Of a stretch of DNA of 64,000 bases, positions 36,705 to 45,417 are shown piece by piece. Positions within the stretch are counted from its first letter, which is position 1; every line of letters starts with the position of its first letter. A model generated the notes under the pieces. It was not told the origin of the DNA. It did not search any database and worked only from the letters and a program-made list of their open reading frames with translations. The position numbers and the translations under genes are program-made. Source of the DNA: Anaerolineaceae bacterium. GTDB lineage: Bacteria > Chloroflexota > Anaerolineae > Aggregatilineales > Phototrophicaceae. The stretch lies in NCBI GenBank assembly GCA_020634135.1, contig JACKCG010000011.1:1-64000 (forward strand), written 5' to 3'.

Positions 36705-38276
36705 ATGGAAGACGATATTTTCCCGGTTGTGGTGATTGGAGCGGGGCTGGCCGGACTGGCAGCGGCGGCGCATCTGGCGGCGGGCGGCATTCCTCCGCTG
36801 CTGCTGGAAGCTGATTCGCGCTGGCCGGGCGGGCGCATGGCAGGCGGAGATGCGGATATATTCATCCATAACGGGCGTGAATGGGCGTTTACATCCGAAC
36901 ACGGGATGCACGCGCTGTGGGGCGGATACGACAATATGCGAGCAACGCTGGAACGCTTTACCGCTGTTCACCTTCAGGAATCGCCGGGTGAAGAGTGGAT
37001 TAACCGTTGGGGGCGTGAAGTCCGCATGATCGAAGCCGGGCGAGCGGTGCGTTGGGGGTGGTTTCCCGCGCCGTTTCATTACCTGACGCTGCTGCTCAAC
37101 CCGCGCTTCTGGCGGACGATCACGCCGCTGGATTTCCTCTCGCTGCCGGGTTTCCTGTTCAGCATCCTGTGGACGGTGGGGCTTGATCCATTAGAGGAGC
37201 AGGTCGCGCTAGACGGCCTGATGATGAACGAGTATTTCCGGGGCTGGACGCCCAACCTGCGGGCGACGTTCACCGGCCTGGGAGTCAATCTGCTGGCCGC
37301 GCCTGCCGAGGAAATCTCACTAACGAGTTTCATCGCGGCGATTCGTTTTTTCACGATGCTGCGCCGTGACCTGTGGCAGCCCGCCTATTTTCCTGATAGT
37401 CCCCATCATGTCGTTATCGAACCCATCCTTGAATATATCGAGGAGCAGGAAGGCGGCGTGATGCTTGGCACCGAGGTTCAGGAGTTGCAGCGCGAGGGCG
37501 ATCACTGGCGCGTCATCGTGGAAGACTCACGGCGCGGCGGGCGGCGCTCCCTGCTGGCGGAGCGGGTGGTGCTGGCGCTCGACCCACCGGGCGCGGAACG
37601 AGTGCTACTAAGCGGCGCGGCTACCCAGGAAGCGGCGGCGAATCTGCGTTTCCCCGGCGCGGTGCAGAATCTCACGGTACGGCTGTGGTTTGATGCCCCG
37701 CCCCGTGATGGCACGCCGGGTGGCATGTTCACCGGGGATTTCCTGCCGGATAACTTTTTCTGGCTGCACCGGCTGATTCCGGCCTTCAAGGAATGGCACA
37801 CCGTAACCGGTGGCAGTGTCCTGGAGATGCACCTATATGTCGGCCAGGATATCCTCACGCTGGCGGATAGCGTGGTGCTGGTGCGCTGCGTGGACGAGGC
37901 GCAGCGGGCGTTCCCCGAATTGCGCGGCCATTTCGTGCATGGCGCGGTGCGGCGCAACCTGCGGACACAAACGAATTTCCGCATCCCCACCGGGGAGAGC
38001 CTACAGGTGGCAACCCCCTGGCCGGGAGTCTACGCCTGCGGGGACTGGATCGGTTACCCGACCCCTTCGATGTGGATGGAACGCTGCTGCGTGACCGGAA
38101 TCGCGGCGGCCAATGCAGTTTTACATGATAATGGACGTGAGACTTTCCCGATTATCCCGCCGCGCGAACCGGAGGCGCTGGTGCGGGCACTGGCGGGACT
38201 GGTGCGCCTCTTCCGCCGCACGGTAGGCCGGGCGATTCTGGTCGTGGCAAGGGGATTGCGGAGGAAACGTGGGTGA
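36705..38276 (+). CDS. FAD-dependent amine oxidase/desaturase-like oxidoreductase
   Basis: A 523-residue flavoprotein. The FAD-binding Rossmann motif VVVIGAGLAGLAAAAHLAAGG is at residues 8-28, followed by the second-strand Glu in LLLEADSRWPGGRM, and the C-terminal FAD motif PGVYACGDWIGYPTP. This places it with phytoene desaturase/HpnE/amine oxidase-type proteins. It could act on an isoprenoid, which would suit the divergent UbiA gene, but this is inference. AAGGG five bases upstream supports the ATG at 36705. Confidence 0.85.
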   Translation: MEDDIFPVVVIGAGLAGLAAAAHLAAGGIPPLLLEADSRWPGGRMAGGDADIFIHNGREWAFTSEHGMHALWGGYDNMRATLERFTAVHLQESPGEEWINRWGREVRMIEAGRAVRWGWFPAPFHYLTLLLNPRFWRTITPLDFLSLPGFLFSILWTVGLDPLEEQVALDGLMMNEYFRGWTPNLRATFTGLGVNLLAAPAEEISLTSFIAAIRFFTMLRRDLWQPAYFPDSPHHVVIEPILEYIEEQEGGVMLGTEVQELQREGDHWRVIVEDSRRGGRRSLLAERVVLALDPPGAERVLLSGAATQEAAANLRFPGAVQNLTVRLWFDAPPRDGTPGGMFTGDFLPDNFFWLHRLIPAFKEWHTVTGGSVLEMHLYVGQDILTLADSVVLVRCVDEAQRAFPELRGHFVHGAVRRNLRTQTNFRIPTGESLQVATPWPGVYACGDWIGYPTPSMWMERCCVTGIAAANAVLHDNGRETFPIIPPREPEALVRALAGLVRLFRRTVGRAILVVARGLRRKRG

Positions 38277-38288
38277 ACACTAAATCTC

Positions 38289-38573
38289 ATGGAAACCAGA
38301 AGAAACGAGACTTTGGTATCGTTTTTATGGATTTATTTTGGTGCTGGGGAATGTCTGCCGAGCTACCGGGCAGACTACAACAAATTTGTGAATTATTCTG
38401 ATTTACTCAGACAACATTCCACGAACATACTACAAGACCCGTTATTTATTCTGAGCATAGCGCTATTCGTCAGCGGGATTATATTGTATCGAGCCAAGCA
38501 GTGGCTAGTGGGTCTATTGTTGATTCCTGGTACACCGCATACGAATCTGCACTCTACGCATCCCGTGTTTTAG
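38289..38573 (+). pseudogene. Truncated copy of the membrane protein encoded at 39009-39620
   Basis: The reading frame (94 codons) matches the N-terminal half of the downstream gene: CLPSYRAD, FVNYSDLLRQH, LALFVSGIILYRAKQW-like and LLLIPG all align with CLPSYRAN, IVNYSELIQRH, LLVGGVLVYRARRWW and LLIPV. After LLLIPG similarity stops and the frame ends. The expected C-terminal domain is missing in all frames. This looks like a tandem duplication whose first copy has been cut short. Confidence 0.7.
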
Positions 38574-38649
38574 ATCCTTACACCCTTATTCCAGACGAAC
38601 CTGACCCAATGGACACGAACCTTTTAGGATTCTTGCATTTTCGTATCTC

Positions 38650-38995
38650 CCTTTTGACAATCAGATGTGGCTACCTGGGACCATGTTGAGAATCAACTGA
38701 ATTATTTCGGGAATGCAAAATATTGACTCATTTGATGCACAGACCTTTGGGTTTGGGTGAAGACTCGCTGCAATTACACATGATGGCGCTGAAACCTGGT
38801 AGTTCAGTTTTGGGGAGGCGTTGCAAGATCATTTATCGGCATCATTTAGGGTTTGCGGACGCGCCCCAACTCCGGTTATCAACAGCCAACATAGGTCGCG
38901 TTTACATTTTCTGATAGCGGTAGCGGTATCCACGTTTTAGCACCCAGAATGGCGGCCAGACCTGGCAATCTGATTCTAGCAACCAGTTCATGGCT
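38650..38995 (+). pseudogene. Decayed Asp-box (BNR) propeller fragment
   Basis: No long frame is open, but two Asp-box motifs of the form S/T-x-D/N-G-x-x-T-W are readable: THDGAETW (38776-38799) and STQNGGQTW (38939-38965). Between and before them are pieces such as FDAQTFGFG and FSDSGSG, typical of sialidase/photosystem-assembly-like propeller blades. The pieces lie in different frames and stop codons interrupt them. It is probably a relic of a secreted propeller gene. Confidence 0.5.
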
Positions 38996-39008
38996 GTGGA
39001 AGACAAGC

Positions 39009-39620
39009 ATGAACCTCAAAACCACAGAAAGCAACCCCACCAAACGCCGGAAAAACCGCTATACCGGGCTGTTCCTGGGGTGGGTGGTGCTGTCGGTTGT
39101 GTGGATTGGGTACGGGCCGGAATTATGCCTGCCAAGCTACCGGGCAAATAGCAATGAGATCGTCAACTATTCGGAACTCATTCAGCGGCACACCTGGAGT
39201 ATTGTAAATAACAGTCCGCTGCTGCCTTTAGCTGTGGCGCTGCTGGTCGGCGGTGTGCTGGTGTATCGCGCCCGGCGTTGGTGGTTGAGTGTACTTCTAA
39301 TTCCGGTAGTTCTATTTGCCTGCGCGTTTTTTATGGCAGGCGTATTGTGTGATGAAACCGTTTTATATCATGTCGCTACCGCCAAATTGGGCGACAATGT
39401 ATACCATCTGACAGTAGGGGACTACAATAATCTCGATTTATTCGAGGAGTATCTGTTCATTTTCCAATGTGATGCGAACGATGAGCGCTGCCAGGGGAAA
39501 CCTATAGATATAGCCATGTGGTATGAGTTCGAAAATGCCAAACTTATCGTAGATGCCTCCCACAACCAACTTCAGGTTATCAACCGCGATGAGGTGATCT
39601 ACACCCTTGACCCGGAGTGA
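39009..39620 (+). CDS. Membrane protein of unknown function
   Basis: A 203-residue product with three hydrophobic segments in the first half (about residues 19-38, 66-86, 92-112) and a C-terminal soluble domain. The domain has three Cys (VLCDET, FQCDANDERCQGK) and is probably outside the membrane. I recognise no family. A truncated copy precedes it at 38289-38573. There is no clear ribosome-binding sequence. Confidence 0.65.
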   Translation: MNLKTTESNPTKRRKNRYTGLFLGWVVLSVVWIGYGPELCLPSYRANSNEIVNYSELIQRHTWSIVNNSPLLPLAVALLVGGVLVYRARRWWLSVLLIPVVLFACAFFMAGVLCDETVLYHVATAKLGDNVYHLTVGDYNNLDLFEEYLFIFQCDANDERCQGKPIDIAMWYEFENAKLIVDASHNQLQVINRDEVIYTLDPE

Positions 39621-39736
39621 GGCGGGTAGGGAAGCCCTTCTGGGCGTCCGCCGGACAGGCCAAAGCCAGTCCCTACAGAAAACCGGTATCTAATTCTTAA
39701 GCTGCGTCACGAGATTTACTATTTACTCAGCCGGAT

Positions 39737-39768
39737 GGCTTCCAGCGTCTGGCAGAAGCCTGTCTTTT
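39737..39768 (+). terminator. Hairpin plus T-rich tail just before a ribosome-binding site
   Basis: GGCTTCCAG (39737-39745), loop CGT, then CTGG, a CAG bulge and AAGCC (to 39760) form a composite stem followed by TGTCTTTT. The AAGGAGGTGA of the next gene starts at 39769. It can be the terminator of the preceding membrane gene or an attenuator of the next. Confidence 0.5.
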
Positions 39769-39786
39769 AAGGAGGTGAAAACCATC

Positions 39787-40845
39787 ATGACATGGATGCT
39801 GTATGGCGCGTCCGGGTATACCGGGCGGCTGCTGGCACAAGAGGCCGTCCGGCGCGGCCACAAACCCCTGCTGGCCGGGCGCTCGGCGGAAAAACTGGCG
39901 CCACTGGCAGACGAATTAGGGCTGGAATATGTCGTCGTCGGGTTGGACGATGCGCCGGGGCTGGAACGGGCGGTCTCCGGTATGGAGTTGGTGCTGCACG
40001 CCGCCGGGCCGTTCGTCCATACCAGTCTGCCCATGATCCAGGCCTGCCTCTCCGCTGGAGCGCATTATCTGGACATCACCGGAGAAATCCCGGCCCTGCT
40101 GAATACCCTCAGTTTTGACGAAGTGGCACGCGAGCGCGGCGTCGCCCTGATTTCCGGTGTGGGCTTCGATGTCATCCCCACCGACTGCCTGGCGCGGTAT
40201 GTGGCCGAAAAGCTGCCGGACGCCACCACCTTAGAACTGGCCTTCACTGCTATCACCAGCGCCAGCGCCGGGACGATGCGCTCCGCCCTGGAACTGGCGC
40301 AGATGGGCGGGTTGGTGCGTCGGGACGGTGTGCTGGCGGGTTATCTACTGGGGCGTGGGGCGCGGCGTATCCGCTTTTCTTACGGCATGGCGACGGCGCT
40401 GCCTATCCCCTGGGGCGACCTCGTCACCGCCTACCAGACCACCGGCATCCCCAATATCACCGTATACAAGAGCTTTCCCCAGGGTATCGCCCGTATCCTG
40501 GGATTGGCTGCACCGTTCGCGCCGCTGGCCGGATGGCTGCTTTCCACGCGGGTTATCCGCAGCCTGGCAAACTGGTGGATAGGACAGTTCTTCAGGGGGC
40601 CGGACGCTGACCTGCTGGCGAAAGGACGCTCGTATGTATGGGCGCGGGCGGCGAATGACCGGGGCGAAGAAGCACAGGCCTGGCTCGATACGGTGGAAGC
40701 CTACTGGTTTACCACGCTGGCCGCTGTTCGTGCTGTTGAGCGGGTGCTGGATGGGAGTCACAGTGGGGCATTGACCCCCGCTCTGGCGTTCGGCGCGGAT
40801 TTCCCCCTCACGGTTGCAGGTACACAGCGGACGGATATAGCGTAG
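39787..40845 (+). CDS. Saccharopine dehydrogenase-like NAD(P)-binding protein
   Basis: A 352-residue protein with an N-terminal Rossmann motif YGASGYTGRLLAQ, then LLAGRSAEKL and HAAGPFVHTS, HYLDITGEIP. This is the pattern of the saccharopine dehydrogenase/trans-acting enoyl reductase group. GFDVIPTDCLA is also conserved in that group. Members reduce a C=C or C=N bond in lipid or amino acid metabolism; the substrate here is unknown. AAGGAGGTGA (39769-39778) eight bases before the ATG at 39787 fixes the start, and an earlier GTG lies inside that sequence. Confidence 0.88.
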   Translation: MTWMLYGASGYTGRLLAQEAVRRGHKPLLAGRSAEKLAPLADELGLEYVVVGLDDAPGLERAVSGMELVLHAAGPFVHTSLPMIQACLSAGAHYLDITGEIPALLNTLSFDEVARERGVALISGVGFDVIPTDCLARYVAEKLPDATTLELAFTAITSASAGTMRSALELAQMGGLVRRDGVLAGYLLGRGARRIRFSYGMATALPIPWGDLVTAYQTTGIPNITVYKSFPQGIARILGLAAPFAPLAGWLLSTRVIRSLANWWIGQFFRGPDADLLAKGRSYVWARAANDRGEEAQAWLDTVEAYWFTTLAAVRAVERVLDGSHSGALTPALAFGADFPLTVAGTQRTDIA

Positions 40846-40905
40846 ACCCGCCTGAAAACCAGGGGGACAGGCAGAACAGGACTCCGCAGTGAGGGATAAA
40901 ATGCA

Positions 40906-40931
40906 ACACACCCCTGGTTAGAGGGGTGTGT
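40906..40931. terminator. Perfect 10-bp inverted repeat between convergent genes
   Basis: ACACACCCCT (40906-40915) pairs with AGGGGTGTGT (40922-40931) around a 6-base loop, between the ends of the oxidoreductase and OsmC genes. Confidence 0.75.
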
Positions 40932-40968
40932 CACACTGGGAGAGGAGGAAATCTTCAGGTTAGGTGGG

Positions 40969-41385
40969 TTATTCTTTTTCGACAAACACGGTCGGATATT
41001 GCAGCGCCCGGTGTACCGGACACATCTCGCCAATGTCGTTGATGCGGCGGCGCTGTGACTCATCCAGTGGCCCGTGCAGGGTGATCTTTTTGCGGATTTC
41101 GTGGACGAACGCCGCTTTGCCCTCGAATCCTGGATAGTCTGACCCGTTGAACCGTTCCATTTCAAGCTCAACGTCCACACCTTCCAGCGGCCACTCTTTG
41201 CGTTGGGCATAGAGCTTCATCGTGATGGCGATGCAGCTTCCTAACGCGCCCAGGAGCATCTGCGTTGGCGTCGGGCCGGTATCGGTGCCACCCGCTTCAA
41301 CGGGTTCATCAGCAAGCCAGGTCTGGTGTCCTGACTGAATCTTCGCTTGCAGGTTATCGCGTAGTGTTACACTTACAGGAGCCAT
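40969..41385 (-). CDS. OsmC family peroxiredoxin-like protein
   Basis: A 138-residue OsmC-fold protein. The two redox cysteines are in LGSCIAIT (about residue 52) and MCPVHRAL (about residue 122). These proteins reduce organic hydroperoxides as dimers in the cytoplasm. GGGGA four bases before the ATG supports the start. It lies 181 bp downstream of the RNase Z-like gene on the same strand. Confidence 0.92.
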   Translation of the reverse strand: MAPVSVTLRDNLQAKIQSGHQTWLADEPVEAGGTDTGPTPTQMLLGALGSCIAITMKLYAQRKEWPLEGVDVELEMERFNGSDYPGFEGKAAFVHEIRKKITLHGPLDESQRRRINDIGEMCPVHRALQYPTVFVEKE

Positions 41386-41566
41386 GTTTTCCCCATTTGG
41401 TTGGACTGGATAAAACGATCACGCATATATATCGGGAACACAGCCACTCATCCGTCGCTGCCCGCTCATTGGGTTTGCAGGAGCGCATCCCAATCGCTAT
41501 ACGTGCGCAATATATCAGACAGCACCAGACCGCGCAGCCTTACGTCTGACACCTGTATAGCTAGGT

Positions 41567-42325
41567 TCAGAACTCGAATACATCGTAGTCCTGGCACAGG
41601 ATCACCGGGCCATCATAGGTTTCTTTTGCCTGTTCAACCAGGGGAGTCGGGTCAGTTTTCCATACCCAGTAATGAATCAGGTAAAGTGACTTAGCGCCAA
41701 CACGGGTCGCGGTCTCACCGGCCTGGCGGGCGCTGCTGTGGCCGGGGCCTTCCCCTGCGGCCTCATGAATCAACATATCGGCATCTTTGCACAGTTCATA
41801 TAACGAGGGGGTTGGCTGGGTATCGCAGGTATAGGCCAGTACCTTGCCAGTGATTTTGTTCTCAATCCGCAGCCCAATTGTGGGGATGAAGTGCTGAACC
41901 GGCCAGCCGGTAATGCGGAAATCGGCATTTTCCATCACCGGGGCGTTGAAGCGTTCGCTCACACGGTGAAACGTGACCGGAAAGAAATTCGGCCACTCGT
42001 TCCACGAAAAACTTACCATCATATCTTCCAGCCGGTTCATACAGTGGTGCAGCCCGTAAAAACGCATTGGCGCCTGCCGCCCCAGCAGCCACAGGTGCAT
42101 AAGCATGTTCGGCACGCCGGAAACGTGGTCGGAATGAAAATGGGTCAGGATGACATCCTGCAACGCCTCGTCCTCAATACCCAGGTTCTGGAGCTTGCCC
42201 AACGGACTGGAACCGGCATCCACCAACACCGGACTGTCTTTTTCGCCAATCAGGAGGAAGTGCGTGTAATCATGTTCCGCATCGTTTACGGCTGCTGCCG
42301 AGCCTAAGATATGAATACGAGCCAT
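41567..42325 (-). CDS. RNase Z-like metallo-beta-lactamase fold protein
   Basis: A 252-residue MBL-fold protein starting ARIHILGSAAA. The metal-binding THFHSDH (about residues 61-67), the conserved Asp in LAYTCDTQPT, and LIHEAAG resemble the RNase Z/arylsulfatase-like branch. The extended exosite arm of true tRNA 3'-processing RNase Z is not visible, so another phosphodiesterase or hydrolase role is more likely. Confidence 0.82.
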   Translation of the reverse strand: MARIHILGSAAAVNDAEHDYTHFLLIGEKDSPVLVDAGSSPLGKLQNLGIEDEALQDVILTHFHSDHVSGVPNMLMHLWLLGRQAPMRFYGLHHCMNRLEDMMVSFSWNEWPNFFPVTFHRVSERFNAPVMENADFRITGWPVQHFIPTIGLRIENKITGKVLAYTCDTQPTPSLYELCKDADMLIHEAAGEGPGHSSARQAGETATRVGAKSLYLIHYWVWKTDPTPLVEQAKETYDGPVILCQDYDVFEF

Positions 42326-42431
42326 AGGGTTGAACTACCTTTGTGTGCTAACATCGCCCCGGTTCCGCGCTCGGATACCTGTTTAACCGATCACGTCGTG
42401 ACGAAACCGTTTGATAATTGTTGCAATCCAG

Positions 42432-42464
42432 ACGTAAAAATAACGCTTATCTGCATTATACTCG
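42432..42464 (-). terminator. Rho-independent terminator of the ABC-2 cassette
   Basis: On the minus strand AACGCTTATC pairs with GATAAGCGTT around a 13-base loop, and the stem is followed by ATTTTTAC. It starts 40 bp after the permease stop. Confidence 0.8.
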
Positions 42465-42504
42465 GATAAGCGTTTTGGGGAATAAAGGGGTTGGTTTGAG
42501 ATTC

Positions 42505-44028
42505 CTAACCGCCTAGCACAGCCAGCACCACACGGGGCGTGATATACGCTTCAATGAGGGCTGCCAACACCAGACCGGGAAGGATAACCCCCACCGCCAG
42601 CTTGACCGTATCCCCGAAGGCCGTCAGCCAGGCGTGTCCCACCGTGATGCCTTCCGGCGGGCGGGTAATCACCGCACCCAGGCGCAGCGCCACTGCCGTC
42701 GCCAGGATGATGATCGGGATTTCGACGACTCCATGTGTCAGCACTGCCGCAAACAAAAATGAGGGGTTATACCCGGCCAGCACGATCTGGCTGAACAGGT
42801 AGCCCAGAATCAGGTACACCACCGGCGTGATGACCAACGCTCCCACCCCGAAGGTAAACATACTGATGAGCGCGGCGGCCAGCAGTACGCGGCTGTTCTG
42901 CCACAGAAAAAAGCGGAAACCGCCGGTATACAGCGGAATGCTGGTATAGCGGCCCAGCGTTTGCGCTGTATCGGTGAGATTAGACGCCTCCGGCAGCGGC
43001 AGTCGCCATTCCGGCATCTGGCCGATGATATAACCTGCCACCAGCGCGACAATACACACCACGATTGTCACTATGACAGCCGAACGCAGCCGCCCAAGGG
43101 ACAACCGGATGCCACGCCGGTACCAGTCCACAATATTGCGGGCGGGCGTCCCATCGTCATCCACCGCCAGGACAAAGCGCCAGATTTTCCGCGCTGTCCC
43201 TTTCAGATTCAACTGGTCAATCGTGCGCCCCAGGAGTTCTTCCCGGTTAAAGATACTGTTCCCCACGCGCAGCAGCAAAAACACCACCACCGCCATGCCA
43301 ATGATAATCGCCCACAGCGCGCCAATCCCGTTCGGGTCTTCGGCGTCGGGAGCCAGGAACATAATCACACTTTCGCCCTGGATAAGCATCGTCATGGGGA
43401 TAATGATGAAGCTGGCGAGCAGGTTAGCGGCGCGGGTACTGGTCGTCTGGCTGGAAACCACTACTGCGCCCGTGACCATTACCAGCGCCTGGACGGTGGT
43501 CAGCAGGATAATCTGCACGACCAGCATCGCCGGCGGGCGCCATTCGAGATCACCCAGAACCAGACTGGTCAGGTAGACCCCCATGCCGCCATAGCTGGAA
43601 AGCAGCGGCGGGATCATGGCGGCCAGCGTTTTGCCGATGTAGAGTTCGGTGTTCGTCAGCGGCGTACTCAGCAGGGGTTCAAGGCTGCGGCGCTCTTTTT
43701 CACCGACGAAGGTTTCGAGCGCGATCACCAGCGAGATCGAAATCGGAAAGAAGCCAACGATCATCAGCAAAAACGGAATCGTGCGCTCTCCGATAATGTC
43801 CGCGCCGTACCCAGCCACGAACTCAGCGAAGCGCCCGGCGACAAACTGTGCCAAGCCGGGGAACAAAAAGGTGAGAATCACAATCGGCGCAATGATACGC
43901 CAGTCACGGAAGCTGTCACGTACCTCGCGGCGGGTGATTATGAGCGCGTTGCCCAACGTATAGCGGAAGCCCGTCGGCTCGCTGCCTTGAGCGGTCTGTT
44001 CCAGCATCAGGGGAGTTGTCGCTGCCAT
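42505..44028 (-). CDS. ABC-2 type permease fused to a SpoIIM-like domain
   Basis: A 507-residue membrane protein. The first part (about 1-290) is an ABC-2 permease: a cytoplasmic REVRDSFRDWR amphipathic start, then six helices with FVGEKERRSLEPLLSTPLT, the coupling-helix motif. The second part (about 320-507) resembles SpoIIM/DUF95: RVLLAAALISMFTFGVGA, then LTHGVVEIPIIILATAVALRLG, where HGxxE is the family mark. The two are joined by a cytoplasmic linker. It probably works with the ATPase encoded at 44362-45297. Substrate unknown. Confidence 0.85.
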   Translation of the reverse strand: MAATTPLMLEQTAQGSEPTGFRYTLGNALIITRREVRDSFRDWRIIAPIVILTFLFPGLAQFVAGRFAEFVAGYGADIIGERTIPFLLMIVGFFPISISLVIALETFVGEKERRSLEPLLSTPLTNTELYIGKTLAAMIPPLLSSYGGMGVYLTSLVLGDLEWRPPAMLVVQIILLTTVQALVMVTGAVVVSSQTTSTRAANLLASFIIIPMTMLIQGESVIMFLAPDAEDPNGIGALWAIIIGMAVVVFLLLRVGNSIFNREELLGRTIDQLNLKGTARKIWRFVLAVDDDGTPARNIVDWYRRGIRLSLGRLRSAVIVTIVVCIVALVAGYIIGQMPEWRLPLPEASNLTDTAQTLGRYTSIPLYTGGFRFFLWQNSRVLLAAALISMFTFGVGALVITPVVYLILGYLFSQIVLAGYNPSFLFAAVLTHGVVEIPIIILATAVALRLGAVITRPPEGITVGHAWLTAFGDTVKLAVGVILPGLVLAALIEAYITPRVVLAVLGG

Positions 44029-44045
44029 TCCATCGCCTCTAGTCG

Positions 44046-44101
44046 TTAGCCGTCAGTTTTCAGGGGTCGGTTACCGGCCTTCAGCGGTCAGCCGTCAGCC
44101 T
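44046..44101. repeat. Eight in-register degenerate heptamers (TCAGCCG type)
   Basis: From 44046 the sequence can be read as eight 7-base units, six of which begin TCAG or TTAG/TCGG and three of which are TCAGCGG, TCAGCCG and TCAGCCT. It fills the space between the permease and the 68-codon gene. It resembles the short tandem heptamer repeats known in cyanobacteria. Confidence 0.5.
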
Positions 44102-44133
44102 TTTGCTTGGTACTCTCAACTTGCCACTTCGGG

Positions 44134-44157
44134 TTCCTCAAGACTCAGCACTCAAGC
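44134..44157. repeat. Heptamer tract with CTCA core
   Basis: Three 7-base units TTCCTCA, AGACTCA, GCACTCA follow each other, then AGC. The core matches the tracts at 27259-27275 and 62851-62875. Confidence 0.45.
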
Positions 44158-44158
44158 C

Positions 44159-44365
44159 TTAATGATACCGTTCTGCTTCGTCGGATCGGGTGATAAATCC
44201 CATGCGGACGCACCAATCCATACCCATCTTGAACTCATGGTCACTTAATTCAAGCGCCACCTGAATATCGTACTGATCCGCTGCCATAAAGTCCGGTTGA
44301 TCGTTCATGTACTGGCAAATCAAGTCACCATAGAAGTTTTCGAGTGTGATTTTTTGTCCGGTCAT
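44159..44365 (-). CDS. 68-residue companion protein in the ABC-2 cassette
   Basis: A small acidic protein (KITLENFYGDLICQYMNDQ; DQYDIQVALELSDHEFKMGMDWCVRMGFI) with predicted helix-turn-helix-like spacing of short helices, no membrane segment and no signal peptide. Its ATG overlaps the ATPase stop by four bases (ATGA), so it is translated with the ATPase. It lies between the ATPase and permease genes. I do not recognise a family. A winged-helix-like adaptor or regulator of the transporter is possible. Confidence 0.75.
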   Translation of the reverse strand: MTGQKITLENFYGDLICQYMNDQPDFMAADQYDIQVALELSDHEFKMGMDWCVRMGFITRSDEAERYH

Positions 44366-45297
44366 TCGAGATTGTGCAGCCCCTCATCTTCTTTGACGAC
44401 TTGCAGGTAAATATCTTCCAGCGTCTGCGAGACGGCGGAGAGCGTGACGACATCAATGCCCAGGCCGGCCACGCGCCGCAGCAGTGCCGGGTTGGTGTTA
44501 TACGGGTCGGCTACACGGTAGCGCAGCCAATCCTCCCCGGCAGCTTCCACCGTCACAAGGTCGCTGATGTCTGTCGCCAGCCCGTTGAAAGCGCCGTGTG
44601 TGCGTAATTCCATCAGCGGGTCACCCACAAACTGCCGCGCAAGATCATGAAATGTGCCGCTGGCAACAATGGCACCACTGCGAATGATGGCGATATGGTC
44701 GGCCAACTGCTGTGCCTCAGTCAGATTGTGGGTTGTAATCAGGAATGTGCGCTCGTCGCGTTGCAGTTCGACAATCGCATCGCGCACCAGTTTTGCGCTG
44801 TGCGGGTCCATAGCGGAAGTTGGCTCATCAAGCAGCAGCACCGGCGGGTTATGGAGCAGCGCCCGCACTAAGGCGAGTTTCTGCTTCATCCCCTTGGAAT
44901 ACTCACCCAGCCGTTTATCGAGCGCGAAACTCAGCCCGAAACGATCCAGCAGATCGAGCGAACGGCGGCGGCGTTCTGTGGCATCCAGGCGGTATACACG
45001 CCCGAAGAAATCCAGGTATTCAATGGCCTTCATCCGCTCGTACAGGCCGTGCTGCTCGGTCAACACACCCACATGAGCGCGTACCTGGGCGGGCTGTTTA
45101 ACGACATCATATCCGGCTATCCGTGCCCAACCGGATGATGGCGCGAGGATTGAGGTCAGCATCCGCACAGTGGTCGTTTTACCTGCCCCATTCGGCCCCA
45201 GCAGCGCCAGCACCGTCCCGGACGCGATGGTGAGCGATACCTGGTCAACAGCCCGGAAAGTGCCGAAATCTTTGCTTAGTTCATGTGATTCAATCAT
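44362..45297 (-). CDS. ABC transporter ATPase (ABC-2 type)
   Basis: A 311-residue nucleotide-binding protein of the DrrA/NatA type. Walker A is GPNGAGKTTT (Lys40), the signature is the variant YSKGMKQKLAL, Walker B is VLLLDEPTSAMD, and the switch His is in ITTHNLTEA. The last 90 residues form a C-terminal domain common in this group. It energises the fused permease downstream. The three genes 45297 to 42505 form one transcription unit closed by the terminator at 42432-42464. Confidence 0.95.
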   Translation of the reverse strand: MIESHELSKDFGTFRAVDQVSLTIASGTVLALLGPNGAGKTTTVRMLTSILAPSSGWARIAGYDVVKQPAQVRAHVGVLTEQHGLYERMKAIEYLDFFGRVYRLDATERRRRSLDLLDRFGLSFALDKRLGEYSKGMKQKLALVRALLHNPPVLLLDEPTSAMDPHSAKLVRDAIVELQRDERTFLITTHNLTEAQQLADHIAIIRSGAIVASGTFHDLARQFVGDPLMELRTHGAFNGLATDISDLVTVEAAGEDWLRYRVADPYNTNPALLRRVAGLGIDVVTLSAVSQTLEDIYLQVVKEDEGLHNLE

Positions 45298-45417
45298 TTG
45301 GGGATTTACTCACTTTGTCTGACGCGATTTTGCAGGTTAGGCGGCAAATACGCTTACATGATGATGATGGGTCATGTGTGGTGTATTTGTCATTGTAATC
45401 CCAGTTTACACCAAGTT

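Noticed and set aside
42961..44049. 362-codon plus-strand frame
   Set aside because: It lies entirely antisense to the ABC-2/SpoIIM-like permease. Its product is rich in His, Arg and Gln with no motif, a typical shadow of a membrane-protein gene.
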